NCBI RefSeq assembly: GCF_901709675.1
Contig: NC_051097.1
Span: 4,927,039-4,991,038 of the forward strand
DNA: 64,000 nucleotides
Reading direction: 5' to 3'
Origin: Syngnathus acus
Lineage: Eukaryota > Chordata > Actinopteri > Syngnathiformes > Syngnathidae
In this document: in pieces, positions 24,101 through 34,662 of the stretch
How the letters are laid out: each line of letters opens with the position of its first letter
Numbering within the stretch: position 1 is the first letter of the stretch
Notes under the pieces: generated by a model
What the model saw: the letters and a program-made list of their open reading frames with translations, nothing else
The model's database searches: none
Told to the model about the DNA's origin: nothing
Made by a program: the position numbers and the translations under genes

Positions 24101-27100
24101 AAAAGAAAATATATCTTAACCCTAAAACACCACTTTTGCCATTGGACACAAAGTTCGGTGAACCATCAGAAGAAGACACTGGCGTAGCTATAGAGGTGGG
24201 GCACAAGGGCACTGCCCCCCCCCCCCCCCCCCCTTGAAATATGCTTGCACACACTTGGTGCCAGGCCAGATAATTGACATTGGCCCATTTTTTTCCTTTT
24301 TTCAAAAATAAATTTCAACATTTCCACGTCTCTCGAAAAGAATAAACAATGAATCTCTTTTCTAAAAAATGTTGTGGTTTGTAAAAAAAAATTTTTTACT
24401 GACCCCCTGAGATATCCTTGACCCTCCCACGCCCCCCCAAGACAGTTAGTTTGTTACCCAAAGTCTCTGTATTGAAAAAATAATTAACGCACAGCAGCAA
24501 AATGTAAATTCAATGTAGTTCAACGTTGCCTACGCGAGAGGTTAACTTTGTCCACCTTAATAAGTGATGATGATTAATTGCTTTAAACCAGTTGTAGTTC
24601 AGTTCTCACTATGACCCACTTAGACATGTTTCCTCCTTCTTTCCCTGTGTAGCTAACGACTCTGCGGGCCCCCACCCCAAGCACCCGCCTTCCCCTTTAT
24701 CAGCAAAATTAGCCTGTCGGGCTTCCAGTGGCATTAGTCATTTTCTATATGACATTACGTCGTCTAAGGTGGCGCTGAGATGGGGATCTATTTTTATGTG
24801 GTATCAGCGCCCCGGGAGGCTTGGAGCGAGTGAGGATCACATACATAGTGAGGGGTGAAGCCAGGCAACCATCATGGATTATCATGATTTACGGCCCTGC
24901 TGAGAGAGGAGAAAGGAGTGGGAGAGAGAAAGTGAGAAAGAGAGAGAGAGAGGGGAGGGGACAGGGTTTATGGATGACATCATCGCTAAAGCACCGAGAA
25001 CAAGTGGAAAGTACAGTAGGTGCAAAAAGTTTTCGGCTCCCGAATGAATTAAGGTGCTCCATCTTGCGCCGCGTGGCTACTGTAGGCCTCGCCTTCTGCC
25101 ATGCGCGCCTCCTCCTCCATCTTCCATCTTTCTCCATCGCATCGATTTGCTGACAGTGCTGAAATGACAAATAGCCTTCGTTTTCGGCCGCAAAGGAAAA
25201 CCATGTCAATTCTCTTAGATAAAGGCACACAGGGGGTGTTATTATTTGGGGGTGTTATTTGAGGTAAGGCAGTTATTTTATCCCGCCGGGATATGTTAGA
25301 TTTATAGTGGTCTGACCTGCACGGATAACACAGGACACTGTTTAATTTGGAACAGTTTGTGTGTTTATAACAACACTTGAGATCTTAATGGTATTTCCTT
25401 TTTCCTTTATGTATTTTGCTTCCATAATGAAACTTTTTTGTTCAGGTGTTGAAGGGTTTATGAAAGTGTAAATTCACTGACATCCAAGTGTGCTTTCCTT
25501 TACTGGCGTATTAGAATGCGGGCAAGCTATCCAGTGGAATAATTTGTGATTCTCTGCATTTATATATTTTTCTGGCTGAGAGCTTTGAGTCACTCAACTG
25601 CAGAGTGTGAGGCATGTCGGGCAAAAGTCGCCTCTTTAATTTATAATACCATTCATTATTCCTCATATAGACACCATACACATTAATATGAATAAATGCC
25701 TCCCTCTAGTAGACATAAATATTTTACTTAGATTGTGAAAAATGAGTTGCTAACCAAAACAGCAGCACATGATCAAGTAAACAGTATCTTGGCCTTTACA
25801 AAAGTATCTGACAATTTGTGTTACAGTACTTATAATGAAACCGGACTGTGTACCTCAGCTTTACAGATGCCACAATTTCAGTGTGTACTGGAATGCATGA
25901 GACCATTGATTGTCTGATTGATTCATATGGTGGCCTAGTAAAGATAATCACAGACATTCCAAGGCACCTCTTTTTTGTACTCTTTCTGTGAGAGCTGTGG
26001 AGTTATTTATGTGGACGACGACGGTTGAATTCTCATTCTTACACACACACACACACACACGCGCACACAAGTTGACACAAATTAACTTTGGATATGACAT
26101 TTTACTGTCTGCCATGGGATTAATGCTAAAAGATTGACAGACAGACACACGCAGATGCACACAAACAAATGCACACACACACATTCCACACACACCTCCC
26201 ATGAGCTGTATTTTAAGTACAAGCACAGTGGGAAAGGATTCCACACATTCTGTTAAGGTATTTGAGAACATTGTGCTCTTTACCTTTGGGTGTGTGTTTC
26301 CCCTGTCCTCCCCTCAAACCCTACTGCCGGACACATTATCCCTTTGGACAGCTTTACTTCGATGAACAAACACACAACTATTATTAGGTTCTATCTTATC
26401 AAACTGTATTGATCTGATGGGGGCACGGGTCAGTGTAAATCAAAGGCAGCCAAGAATATGAAAAGAGTACACGATCATAAATGCATGCACGTGTCTTGAT
26501 GAGTTGACATTGACTGTTTTTGTTTGTTCTTTAATCTTAACAGCTTAATTGATTATACCTTTCTTCACAATGTATCTAACAGAGTATAGTCTGTACAATG
26601 GGACTGAAGTGGCATCCACACCCGGAATTGCTGCACTGCTTCAAAGGATGTGAGGTAAGACGATATTTTATTTATTTATTTATTTGATTTAAAAAATGTG
26701 GTCGTGGATTATCATTATTACTATAAAAACCTGATATGCTCTAAAGACCTGATATGCTAGAAAAAAAATCATCTAGTAGAGCATGCCTGCATTAATTAAT
26801 TTTCTAATAAATTGAGAAAAGGTCAGACAAAACAGGTAAACATTGTTTTGAAAGAGCTTGAACTGAACTAAATATACATATATCAGGATTCAAAATAGTT
26901 TAAATGATAGTCAAATAAAATTGAATAAGCATGTCTGCCCCTTTCCCTCTTATTGAATACATTTGTCTGTCATGATTTGAAGTTCACAATAAAATCTCTT
27001 GAACATCGGTGGACTCGTCAAGGCTTTGTAAACGAGGAAGAAAACCTTTGGGAGTGGTTACAAGAGGTGAAGTGTAGTTGACTTAAATCCAGACAGCCAG

Positions 27101-30100
27101 TCATTACCGTGTCATCCACTGCCTTTTAAGTCTTTAGTTTATTTGTAGGTCAGACTGAGGTCATGACATCAAACAGCATCTGTCTTCTGCAAATATTGCA
27201 TTCACGTGTGAAGGAATTCCCCTCCACTGTATGTAAGAAATATATGATGTGCGCACTTTAGACCAATTGGATATCCTGATTGTTAACGCAAGTGAAAAGG
27301 GTCGGGCCAACCCTATAAATCTCCTCGTAGGGGAGATTTTAGTTTATTTTTTTTCCTGTAGTGAATAGTTTATTGCACTCTCTGTCAGATTTACGATTCT
27401 GGTCCACCAAAGGCCAAAAAAAAGGGGGTGGGGGATCACATTAAAAGATAAAGGATGTAAAAGGCCATGTATTGCTCATGAGAAACTACAATTAACACAA
27501 CCATATCAATATGATACTACTGAAGATGACTGTTTTTGTGTGTTTTTTGAACACAGCCATTCATGGGAGACAACTACTGTGATGCAGTAAACAACCGAGC
27601 CTTCTGTAACTACGATGGAGGAGACTGCTGCCAATCCACTGTCAAGACCAAGAAGGTTAGACACACCATTGTACGGCACATGAACTCGGTTTCCTTTTTT
27701 TTTTTCTAGATTACATGTTACCATTGGCAAGCCTTTACCACCATAAATAATATAAAGTACTTTTGAAAGAAAAATATATTGGAGGCAATATGTTAAATGA
27801 GAACTGTTATGCCCATAAATCCTCGTCCTGGACTCCCTCTGGAGTCATTTTGCCTTATTGATGGTTGCCAAAACTCATTATCAATACCATACTGGCACTT
27901 TAAGAAGCCTCTGAGTTCATACCCTGTCTGCAACAAAAGTTCACTTTCCATCCCCTGGGTATGGCTTGGAACGGTAAATCCTGACCTCAACTTGTTTCCA
28001 CCGCAGGGTGTGTAGGCGAGATGATGCTAGTCTCGTCAGCTACCAGCGACGTAAATTGTGTGACATCATAACAGCGAGACACGGCGTAACACGCAGATGA
28101 ATCCAAGACACTATTACAGCCACTGTACTATTGAGTAATCATCTTTTTTTTCGTTGTTGTTTTTGATTGGCTATCATGCAAACTTTTGAGAACAGAAACA
28201 GAACATTGCACACTAAGTTCTATTATGTCAAACAATGAAGTCTGCCTCGCTTGTAAGCAGCATGTTCATTGATGACCACTGGGGTGAAAAAAAAAAGTAG
28301 AATTACACTGATAGGGTACCTCCAAATTCAACCACATTCGTTCCATTGGCAGCCTATCAAAATTGGTCTGCATGACTTAACCAAAGCAACACTGAATTAA
28401 TCATTCACTGGGCTCCTGACAATCATCTCTATATCTCAGGACACTGAAGCACATCCACAAAAGTTGCTTGGATATTTGGTCTTTTCTGCTTACTCCTCCA
28501 TGGTACATCAAATGAATGACCCAGTACCACTGTACCAAAAGTGAATCTTAGAAACGGTCAATAATCCTGAACATATGTCCATGTTAGTTGCGGTTGTAGC
28601 ATTCAGACCTGTGAACATTCCGTTGCATTCCATGTTATTCCCCACATTCATAAACACTTTCTCGACATTTAGGCAGTTGTTAACGTTTTTGCGGTTGGCT
28701 GCATACGGCAAAGCACTCGGGTCCTGTGGTAGCAGCAGCACTCTTCAGTGTACCAAACGGGCTTTGTCTGGATCACACTTAGCAGTCGCTGGCAAATGGC
28801 ATGATTGGAAGTGTAGTTTAGCTTCTGCGCTGCAACATCTGCTTCTCTGGTTTGGCCTCTCCTGAATTTGGCAAGGGTCTGTAGTTGTACTCCTGGCATA
28901 TCCATCTGTATGTCTGGCTACATTTATACAGAGGTCTATGCGTGTCCCTGGATATTTCACTGTGCCTGACTAGGAAGCCTCTTTATTGCTTCGAATGAAT
29001 TAGGATGTAGTACAAGGAACATCGTGCGCTTTTCTGATTGTACAGTCGAACATCTCCAGAATGCTTCCTGTCCATTTGCACGGTTCATTTTAGCCGCGCA
29101 GACATAAGCCGCAATCACAAGCAGTGCTTTTCTAAGTGACGGCGTTTTGAGCAATGGATTGCATTTCAAGGGAAGTAAAGTTTTGAAAACACAGTGGTGA
29201 TCACTCTGTTCCTTCTCCAGAAATCTAGAAAATTATACAATATCTTGTTGCGAATATTGGAAAGATGATGGTATATATTTTATACGGGAGTAGACGGCGG
29301 TATTCCATGTTTGTTTTCTTAGTTGATTTTACAAAAGTACATCGTTAAATACTTGCTCGAAGCACAGGCTGCAGTCTCTGAACCATAGCCTTTAGCTGTT
29401 TGCTCAGCTCTCGCTAAGACCTTGCTTCCTCTTGCAATCCGAGTGCGACGGGGGTTATACCGTACTGTTAAATGTCAGGTCAAGACCAGTTTAAAGCTTA
29501 GTACGCTTCATTTAAAGTCCAAAACAAACCATTGCAAACAAGTATTATGAAGATGTTTTCAGGCAGAACCAAGCCAGTGGCTCAAAGTGCACCTTCATTG
29601 TGTCATAACATCAAAAAGGGAGACAGCGCCAGCTGAATGAAATACTGAGTCTGCCAAGTCAAATATTTTGATGAATATACCAAGAAGCCCGTGTAATGTA
29701 TGCTGATCTACATTTGATTTTTCGCTCAGAGGCAAATTTTTCAGGGACGTTCATGGAAGAAGGCGAGTCGCCAGCAGAAGCATTACAAGAACCCGAACGC
29801 CCCCATGAAGCGATTGGCTGGAGAACTACTGTGTAGCTTCGTCCAAGCCACTTTGTTTGATTTTTTTTTTTTTTTTTTTAATTTGTATTTTTTTTGTTCT
29901 TAGCGCACATTCAGTATAGACAGCTAACTGATCATGAGGAAATATTCTTGGATTTGCCAAAACATGTATTGGATTACAATGGCTGACTCCCCCTTTGAGT
30001 TCGGGATGACTTGTTATGTATTATTCCACCCCCAGGAGCTTTGAGGGTGCAAGGTCTAGCTGCGTGTAAGGTCACCTCTGGATCTAGCGTTAATAGTTGC

Positions 30101-32948
30101 AAGCTGTCAGTCGGATTTGGAGAGGATGAGAGTCGGCAAGCGTATGGAGTAATGCCTTTTGAGGGTTGCCTGCACAGAGCCCCCCCTCCCCTCCTTCACA
30201 TCCCAATTTTGGAAGAAATTCCTCTCTTGGAAGCTTGAAGCAATATGGAGAGGGCAGCAATTATATAGTTATATGGCTTGGCCCCTCTAAAACAACTTTT
30301 GCTAAATGAGACTATATGTTTTTCTGTCTGCTTTGGTGGTCGGCTCTTGAGTTGCCTCCCAGTCTCTCAACGCTGTTTACAGCTCTCCGTCTGACGCAGG
30401 AACTCTCAATACGCGATTTGTAAAGTGTCATGACTGATGTTTGTGTCCAAGTTGATGGTCCGCCATTGCCAGCACTGACCACCCCGCGTTTGCTCCTGCT
30501 CTCAGCTGCAGATGATTAAACAACTTCATACATCTAAAATGACAGATGAAGATGATGATGGTGCATGTATTTGAAATATAGAAAATATGTTTGCCTTCAC
30601 TTAAGTATTAAATATATGCATTTGGTAGGTGTCTGTGGTCAACAGCCGCACAAAATATTCAGTAGTTGTGTTTTGCCGGTGGTATCCAGGGTTACTTTCC
30701 TACCTTCTCATGTTTTTGCCAGGCTACTGAAATCCCCTGTAATTGCCAACAATTGAATAAACAGCATTTCGCCATAACTAGCTCCAATGCCAACTCTGGT
30801 GGTTGAGGGCATTTAAGTAGGACGGGACTTAGGGGTAATGTGAAGGAGGATTGGGGGGTTTTCTCCGCAGCTGAGCAAAGGTAGTTGCACAGCAGTGAGG
30901 ACACACTTGCCTCTGTTTGTTAGCGATTTTGGCAGTTTGCTGATGTTAAGTGCTAGCACTTATGTAGCCAAACAGAGTTATGCATTTTTTATTTTTTTTG
31001 CATTAAGGTTGCCATTCCTACATCCTAATAAGTCTCCCCCTCTTATAAAAGTATTCTGAAGTTATCATAAAACCTTCCCCTATGAAGTAGCAGCATAGAT
31101 CTTCTTCATCTTGTTTGGTGACCCAGTGACCGATTAGTAATTGACTGGCAATCAATATAGTTTGTATTCCATTTAAGTCTGCCAGGATGGAGATCGTCAT
31201 GTTTTGTTTTGTCGTTTGTGACGTCCATTTCCAAATGCTTTTGGACACTATCTTCACACCTGGAAATCTATTGTGACTGTGTGCTTGCTTGTGTTGGATT
31301 GGCGCCCTTGACACTACATCCTTGCCTTGCCCTTGAAACAGCATTCATGTTTGAAAATCTGCAAGCGTATCAGTCACCAGAGTCTAAAGCCGCCTTTGAT
31401 ACAGTCCAGTCGACACTAGCCTGACATACCTTCCACTACTCCAAGCAATGGCTGACGTACACAGAGTGAAGTGAAATGAGAAGGACACTGTGTTATTTTG
31501 ACCTGTACCAGAGATGGAAAGATGAGGCTCTGACAGGGTCAACAACCACCAGAAGGTCTTTCATGTCGCACTTACGGCGTGTCTCCCACCCCGCCCCGAC
31601 CCCCAGGCCTCCCTCTAGCACTGGGATATGAGGCCTCGGGCCCACAAGGCCAGCCAGCCTTTTCACAGCCACCCTGAAGAGAGACTCTCAAGTCAGGGCC
31701 AGATGTTGCAGCTGGCCCCCGCCACCCTTTGGGTCAAGGTCAAAGGAAAACAGTTCAAATTTGCCACCCACTAACATTCAATATATATAGAGAGGTAAAC
31801 CTTGGATAGAAGATAAGCCTTGGTTGGAAAGTGAGGTGAAGTGAGGAATTGGTGGGGTGTGAGTAGGGATAGAAAGATAAACCAAAGTGAGACGTGAACT
31901 AAACTGAAACTGGGAGCTCTTGGCCTCATACAGGAACACACATCACGCTGTTGACAGCTGTTTCTGATGCGTATCCGGCCCCGGTCTTGTAAAAATCATC
32001 CCATCCAGGCGTCGTTTTCTTAGGTGGGTCCACGGCACTGCCCACTCTGTCCACCCCGCCGTACGTACAAACAACTTCTTTTATACACTCTTTTAAAGGG
32101 AGTGCCAACACTCACTCACTTTGTCTCCTTTAACTTGCGTGGCTCAAAAATGGCCGATGGAATCTTTATATTCTTCTTTTCTAACAGAGATTAACTAAAA
32201 GAAGTCTGACCAGGCCCGACTAATTTGAATGTTCAAAATTTAATGGAGGGGTCATTCTAAACTCTTGTCTTAACACCTTTTTTATTAGAATTTTACAATA
32301 TTTTTCCAGTGTGATCCAAAGACTCCTTCATGCTCTGCAATCTAAACAGTCAATTTTATCCCACATTTTCAATTCACAGAAAGGAACAGCCAGTCAACTT
32401 TCATTATTGATACCTAAGCTAAAAACAACCCCAAACTGTGTGGTGTGTCAGGCTGGATTAGTCTTATTTTAATGTTCACATTGCATACTGGGAACCATTG
32501 TACAAAAAGAGTTCACAACCACTTAACCTCTAATAAGAAATAGTGATGCTGGCAGTAGACCTCCACAGATTAAGCTGATAAGCCACCTTTTTCTAACCCT
32601 AACCCAAACAGCTGAAGACCCCCCAGAGAAGCTTGCAGAAAAGGTGGCAGCACATTCTCAGCGTTTTATCCGGTCATGTCGAAGGATACTGACCCCACGA
32701 TTCTACCAATTAAGATGTTATCAAAGGACAGTAGCAGCCTTCCATCAATCCTTCCATCCAGAAAGCAAAGGAAGAAGAGGTCTAGCTAGAAATACCCCAT
32801 CCAAAAAATACCTAATTCCTTCTCACTTCTGTCTTGTGCTTAGGTGATTCCATTCCCGATGTCCTGTAACATACGGAACGAGTGCTCCTGTCGGGATCCC
32901 AACGCCGTAGAGAACAGAAGGGAAGAGAAGGTCCATTCCCTGGGCTGA
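8990..32948 (+). CDS. pappa: pappalysin (PAPP-A type), C-terminal half, 12 exons
   Basis: Joining twelve exons gives 1767 nt, an open frame of 588 residues ending in TGA, with codon phases that match at every junction. The protein ends with five cysteine-rich SCR/CCP modules (about residues 155-520), an LNR module (about 517-545) and a short basic tail. PAPP-A is a secreted metzincin metalloprotease that cleaves IGFBP-4 and IGFBP-5 and so releases IGF. Its SCR3-4 region tethers it to cell-surface glycosaminoglycans, and LNR3 acts with LNR1-2 in IGFBP-4 recognition. The HExxH catalytic domain and LNR1-2 are not in the window. The motifs [27 protein letters not shown] and VIPFPMSC favour PAPP-A over PAPP-A2; this comparison is from memory. 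Which of the duplicated teleost copies (pappaa or pappab) this is cannot be decided. Confidence 0.93.
9651..9786 (+). CDS. pappa: pappa exon with [10 protein letters not shown] block
   Basis: The exon is 136 nt, starts in phase 0 after TCTTATTCAG and ends in phase 1. It encodes [19 protein letters not shown] and then a [10 protein letters not shown] segment typical of pappalysins. The only donor that joins it in frame to the next conserved residues is GC (CTTG then GCAAGA), not GT. The frame also runs open through the following 99-bp intron, so an unspliced product would carry 33 extra residues. Confidence 0.87.
9886..10099 (+). CDS. pappa: pappa exon, last segment before SCR1
   Basis: The exon is 214 nt, entered in phase 1 after TTCTTCACAG and left in phase 2 at AAAG/GTGAGT. 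It encodes a segment with [29 protein letters not shown] and [10 protein letters not shown], all characteristic pappalysin blocks leading into the SCR array. The codon at the end is completed by the first base of the exon at 12497, giving QSCVHYSC. Confidence 0.93.
10100..12496 (+). other. pappa intron, 2.4 kb
   Basis: This GT-AG intron holds a TG/TGCG-rich microsatellite at about 10702-10750. Near 11665-11815 is a decayed interspersed repeat starting in TTTATTT-rich sequence followed by AACCAGGTAAG. No coding segment is supported. Confidence 0.8.
12497..12671 (+). CDS. pappa: pappa exon, SCR1
   Basis: The exon is 175 nt, follows ATCTTCGCAG and ends in phase 0 before GTGATG. It encodes most of SCR1: [11 protein letters not shown], then [29 protein letters not shown] and IIKSQ. 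The extra cysteine pair typical of these modules (C-x12-C before x3-C) is intact. The last third of the module continues in the next exon. Confidence 0.94.
12672..19490 (+). other. pappa intron, 6.8 kb
   Basis: This intron contains a purine-pyrimidine alternating CA/CG-rich tract (about 13099-13145) and several chance open frames, the longest at 16759-17268. I see no splice-bounded coding segment and no recognisable complete mobile element. Confidence 0.75.
19491..19674 (+). CDS. pappa: pappa exon, end of SCR1 and first part of SCR2
   Basis: The exon is 184 nt, starts in phase 0 after TCCTTTGCAG and ends in phase 1 at GTAG/GTGAGT. It encodes [20 protein letters not shown], closing SCR1 and opening SCR2, and ends at CREPAQLVG. 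The two positions that carry an extra cysteine pair in the other four SCR modules are Phe (TTC, 19608-19610) and Ser (AGC, 19638-19640) here. The canonical SCR cysteines are kept. Confidence 0.94.
19675..19996 (+). other. pappa intron, 322 bp
   Basis: This is a short GT-AG intron (GTGAGT to GATCAG). Nothing else is recognised in it. Confidence 0.9.
19997..20198 (+). CDS. pappa: pappa exon, end of SCR2 and most of SCR3
   Basis: The exon is 202 nt, entered in phase 1 and left in phase 2 at AGAG/GTAAAG. It encodes [19 protein letters not shown], closing SCR2, then [20 protein letters not shown] and [16 protein letters not shown] of SCR3. NNT is a possible N-glycosylation site, as is NET. The exon ends in a basic stretch (NKPKR) that continues in the next exon. 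SCR3-4 of PAPP-A are known to bind cell-surface glycosaminoglycans. Confidence 0.95.
20321..20525 (+). CDS. pappa: pappa exon, end of SCR3 and most of SCR4
   Basis: The exon follows ATTTTTGCAG and encodes [35 protein letters not shown] and [14 protein letters not shown] chose the donor ACG/GTGAGG (exon end 20525) because it is phase 0, matching the next exon, and adds least new sequence. A second phase-0 donor, CAG/GTCTGT, lies 30 nt further (exon end 20555) and would add ten residues including one unpaired cysteine. The low-complexity [13 protein letters not shown] tail before the junction is longer than expected for the family. Confidence 0.85.
20526..21559 (+). other. pappa intron, about 1.0 kb
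   Basis: The middle (about 20700-21010) is strongly A+T rich. The intron ends in TTTTTGCAG. Apart from the alternative donor at 20556, no other element was recognised. Confidence 0.85.
21560..21707 (+). CDS. pappa: pappa exon, end of SCR4 and first part of SCR5
   Basis: The exon is 148 nt, starts in phase 0 and ends in phase 1 at ATAG/GTGGGT. It encodes [19 protein letters not shown], which closes SCR4 and carries a possible glycosylation site NWT. It then encodes [17 protein letters not shown] and RRGHGIG, the first part of SCR5. Confidence 0.94.
21708..22108 (+). other. pappa intron, 401 bp
   Basis: This is a GT-AG intron (GTGGGT to ACGTGCAG). Nothing else is recognised in it. Confidence 0.88.
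22109..22224 (+). CDS. pappa: pappa exon, middle of SCR5
   Basis: The exon is 116 nt, entered in phase 1 and left in phase 0 at AAG/GTACGT. It encodes [20 protein letters not shown] and then an [10 protein letters not shown] segment. The spacing C-x9-C-x3-C across this junction matches SCR4. NMT is a possible glycosylation site. Confidence 0.93.
22774..22830. repeat. AACCT pentamer array
   Basis: About eleven near-perfect AACCT units (TTAGG on the other strand) end in AACCCTAAC. Upstream, 22600-22760 is rich in GGTTAGGG-like words in the opposite sense, so the two parts could pair. Confidence 0.85.
23376..23441. mobile_element. decayed end of a hAT-type repeat
   Basis: The segment (GGGGGCCGCAAAATATCATC through GCAAGTTTGAAACCCGTG) follows the right-hand part of the intact element at 60201-60529 with many substitutions. 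The left end is not visible. Confidence 0.5.
23479..23556 (-). repeat. SINE tail fragment
   Basis: The + strand reads CCATCCATCCATCCATCCAT, then TTTTCTATACCGCTTGTCCC and GGAGCCTATCCCAGC. This is the 3' tail of the retroposon family on the - strand. Confidence 0.65.
24215..24233. repeat. run of 19 C
   Basis: An uninterrupted homopolymer in the 4.4-kb pappa intron, so the assembled length may be unreliable. Confidence 0.9.
26041..26068. repeat. CA microsatellite
   Basis: About ten AC units with a GCGC interruption, in the pappa intron before the exon at 26583. Confidence 0.9.
26583..26654 (+). CDS. pappa: pappa exon, end of SCR5 and start of LNR3
   Basis: The exon is 72 nt (24 codons), phase 0 at both ends, between CTAACAG and GTAAGA. 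It encodes [19 protein letters not shown] and FKGCE. The GLKWHPHP and LLHC residues close SCR5, and GCE opens LNR3. It is too short to stand out as an open frame and was found by joining neighbouring exons in phase. Confidence 0.95.
26655..27556 (+). other. pappa intron, 902 bp
   Basis: This is a GT-AG intron that begins with a TTTA-rich tract just after the donor. Nothing else is recognised. Confidence 0.88.
27557..27655 (+). CDS. pappa: pappa exon, LNR3 module
   Basis: The exon is 99 nt (33 codons), phase 0 at both ends, between GAACACAG and GTTAGA. It encodes [17 protein letters not shown] and [16 protein letters not shown]. The spaced Cys, Asn and Asp residues and the DGGDC signature define a Lin12/Notch repeat, a calcium-binding fold. 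In PAPP-A the three LNRs together determine cleavage of IGFBP-4. All expected cysteines of the module are present. Confidence 0.97.
27656..32843 (+). other. last pappa intron, 5.2 kb
   Basis: This intron separates the LNR3 exon from the terminal exon. It includes one exon-like island beginning at 29745, listed as a finding, and a T-rich run near 29860-29890. No other coding or mobile feature is clear. Confidence 0.8.
32844..32948 (+). CDS. pappa: pappa terminal exon and stop codon
   Basis: The exon follows GTGCTTAG and starts in phase 0. It encodes [20 protein letters not shown] and a basic tail ending HSLG, then TGA at 32946-32948. The three cysteines and the CRDP motif are the conserved C-terminus of pappalysins, and VIPFPMSC fits PAPP-A. 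The frame has no other reasonable extension. Confidence 0.95.
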   Translation: MIPFPMSCNIRNECSCRDPNAVENRREEKVHSLG

Positions 32949-34340
32949 CCAAACCGATGAAGGAAGAGGGCTTTGGGGTGGGGGTGGGGGGGCTTTGTTC
33001 AACATCTCAAGACCCTTTGCACCAACACCACACTCAGAGTGGGTAAGGCGGTAACACCCCCCAACTGCCCCTCGATCTTTATCCTCCATTTTCCTGCACA
33101 TGCTGCTTTAACAGGCATACCTCTCCATCCTCGCAACCCCTCTGCCTCTGCATCACGAAAAGATCGAGAAAAGACGACAGGACTCACAAGACGCCACTGA
33201 AAACGTCATTCCTCAACTATAAGGAAAGTAGCCTCACAGTATCATCATCATGAAGCAAAATGCAGCCAATTATGAAATAGCCAGAAAAAAAAAAAAAAAA
33301 AGGAAAACCTAGGCAGGCCGAGGTACTGTAGCATGCCTTTTGTTCAGTGTCTAGTTTAGTGCCCTAGCTCGATAATTACAAAATGAAAGCAATTCCAAAT
33401 GTGTGTGGGGGAGGGGGAGTGTTGGATCAATAATTATAAATATGAAGGAAATGAAGACACATGTTTCTCAGACACGTTTAGAAGACATGAGGTTTTGGCA
33501 CGAGTGGTCAGACATTCTGTATCTATTTTAATTTCACTCATGTGTTTCTTCATCGGCACATCAGAGGTTCAAACTCGCCTGGAACGATCGTCTCATTTAC
33601 ACTCCGCAGATTCCACACACAATAACTGAGATAAAATAAACAAACAGTCACAGAAACTATTAAGTAATTACCCTGCCACAGCAGAATCAATATTCCCATA
33701 CGTCTCGGTTTGTTTTTGTTTAAGCAAATTTCAGAGCGTGGAATAAAAACAACGTCCATGCGGCCTCTGCTACTGCATCTGCCGCTACTCGACTTTTTTG
33801 CATTGTAGTATCCTCATGGGGGGGGCGGGCGGTTTACGTCTTTTTTCTGCGGTTCGCAGGGAATCCTTTGCAACCAAAAAATAGCATTATCCATTGATTG
33901 CAACTGAAGGAACGTCATTGTAAACACCTCACTTTGCAGTAGTTGGTTTTAGTTTCAGTTGTAGAGTTTGGGTTATTTAATTCTCACGGAACGGTTTCCC
34001 CATAAATTCACCTTTCGCTAAGACCTATAACGGCCCTTCCACCATCTCTCCTATTAATTCAGTCTATAAAACTTTTGGAACCAACTTGGTGCTTCCATTA
34101 TCTCCAGTCACAGTTTTCAAAAGAAACAAAACAGAAGACATTTCAATCACCCTGGCTAACCTTGCTAACACTGCAGATGGTGATTACGACAGATGACCTC
34201 ATAGTTTTATCCTCTACATTTAGAGTATTTCCGTTGTGTTTGGCAAATGGAAAAAAACAGACTAACAACATGTTTCAAGTTGGAACCAATAACCTTTAAA
34301 CCTTCCGGGTATTTTTTTTTTAACAGCAATGATATTACAA

Positions 34341-34662
34341 GGTCACTTTGACCCAGAGTGTGATTAATTATCCAGACATGTAAAAAAAGAAAACAATCGG
34401 ACTAAACATCGGTTGTATTTAGGGACAAATTTTCTTGCCAACTATTACATTGTGAAATCCTAAAGGCTTTCTCCCCAAAAACTATACTTAAATGCTACTG
34501 GGTCACTTTGACCCAGAGTGTGATTAATTAACCAGACATGTCAAAAAAGAAAAAGATCTGACTAAACATTGGTTTTATTTCATGACAAATTCTATTAATA
34601 ACTATTACATTGTGAATTCGCAAAGGTTTTTCCCCCAAAAATTATACTTAAATATTCTACAT
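34341..34662 (+). repeat. tandem duplication, 160-bp unit
   Basis: The two copies begin at 34341 and 34501, both with GGTCACTTTGACCCAGAGTG and both running on through near-identical sequence to a CCCCAAAAA-type block and ACTTAAAT. They differ by scattered substitutions. A short third start (GTCAATTTG, near 34673) is possible. The duplication lies in the probable pappa 3'UTR. Confidence 0.85.

Larger units (their letters stand above)
22225..26582 (+). other. pappa intron, 4.4 kb, repeat-rich
   Basis: This intron holds an AACCT pentamer array (22774-22830), a decayed hAT relic (about 23376-23441), a SINE tail fragment (23479-23556), a run of 19 C (24215-24233), a GA-rich tract (about 24918-24960) and a CA microsatellite (26041-26068). 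No exon is supported. Confidence 0.8.

Noticed and set aside
24821-25153. 110-residue + strand open frame across a GA-rich tract
   Set aside because: The Arg/Glu-rich peptide comes from the purine-rich repeat (GAGAGAGAG) and has no splice or gene context.
29790-29830. HMG-box-like peptide KNPNAPMKR in the last pappa intron
   Set aside because: It shares a few residues with the start of an HMG box, but none of the following conserved aromatic positions. It is too short and too poor to call a pseudogene.
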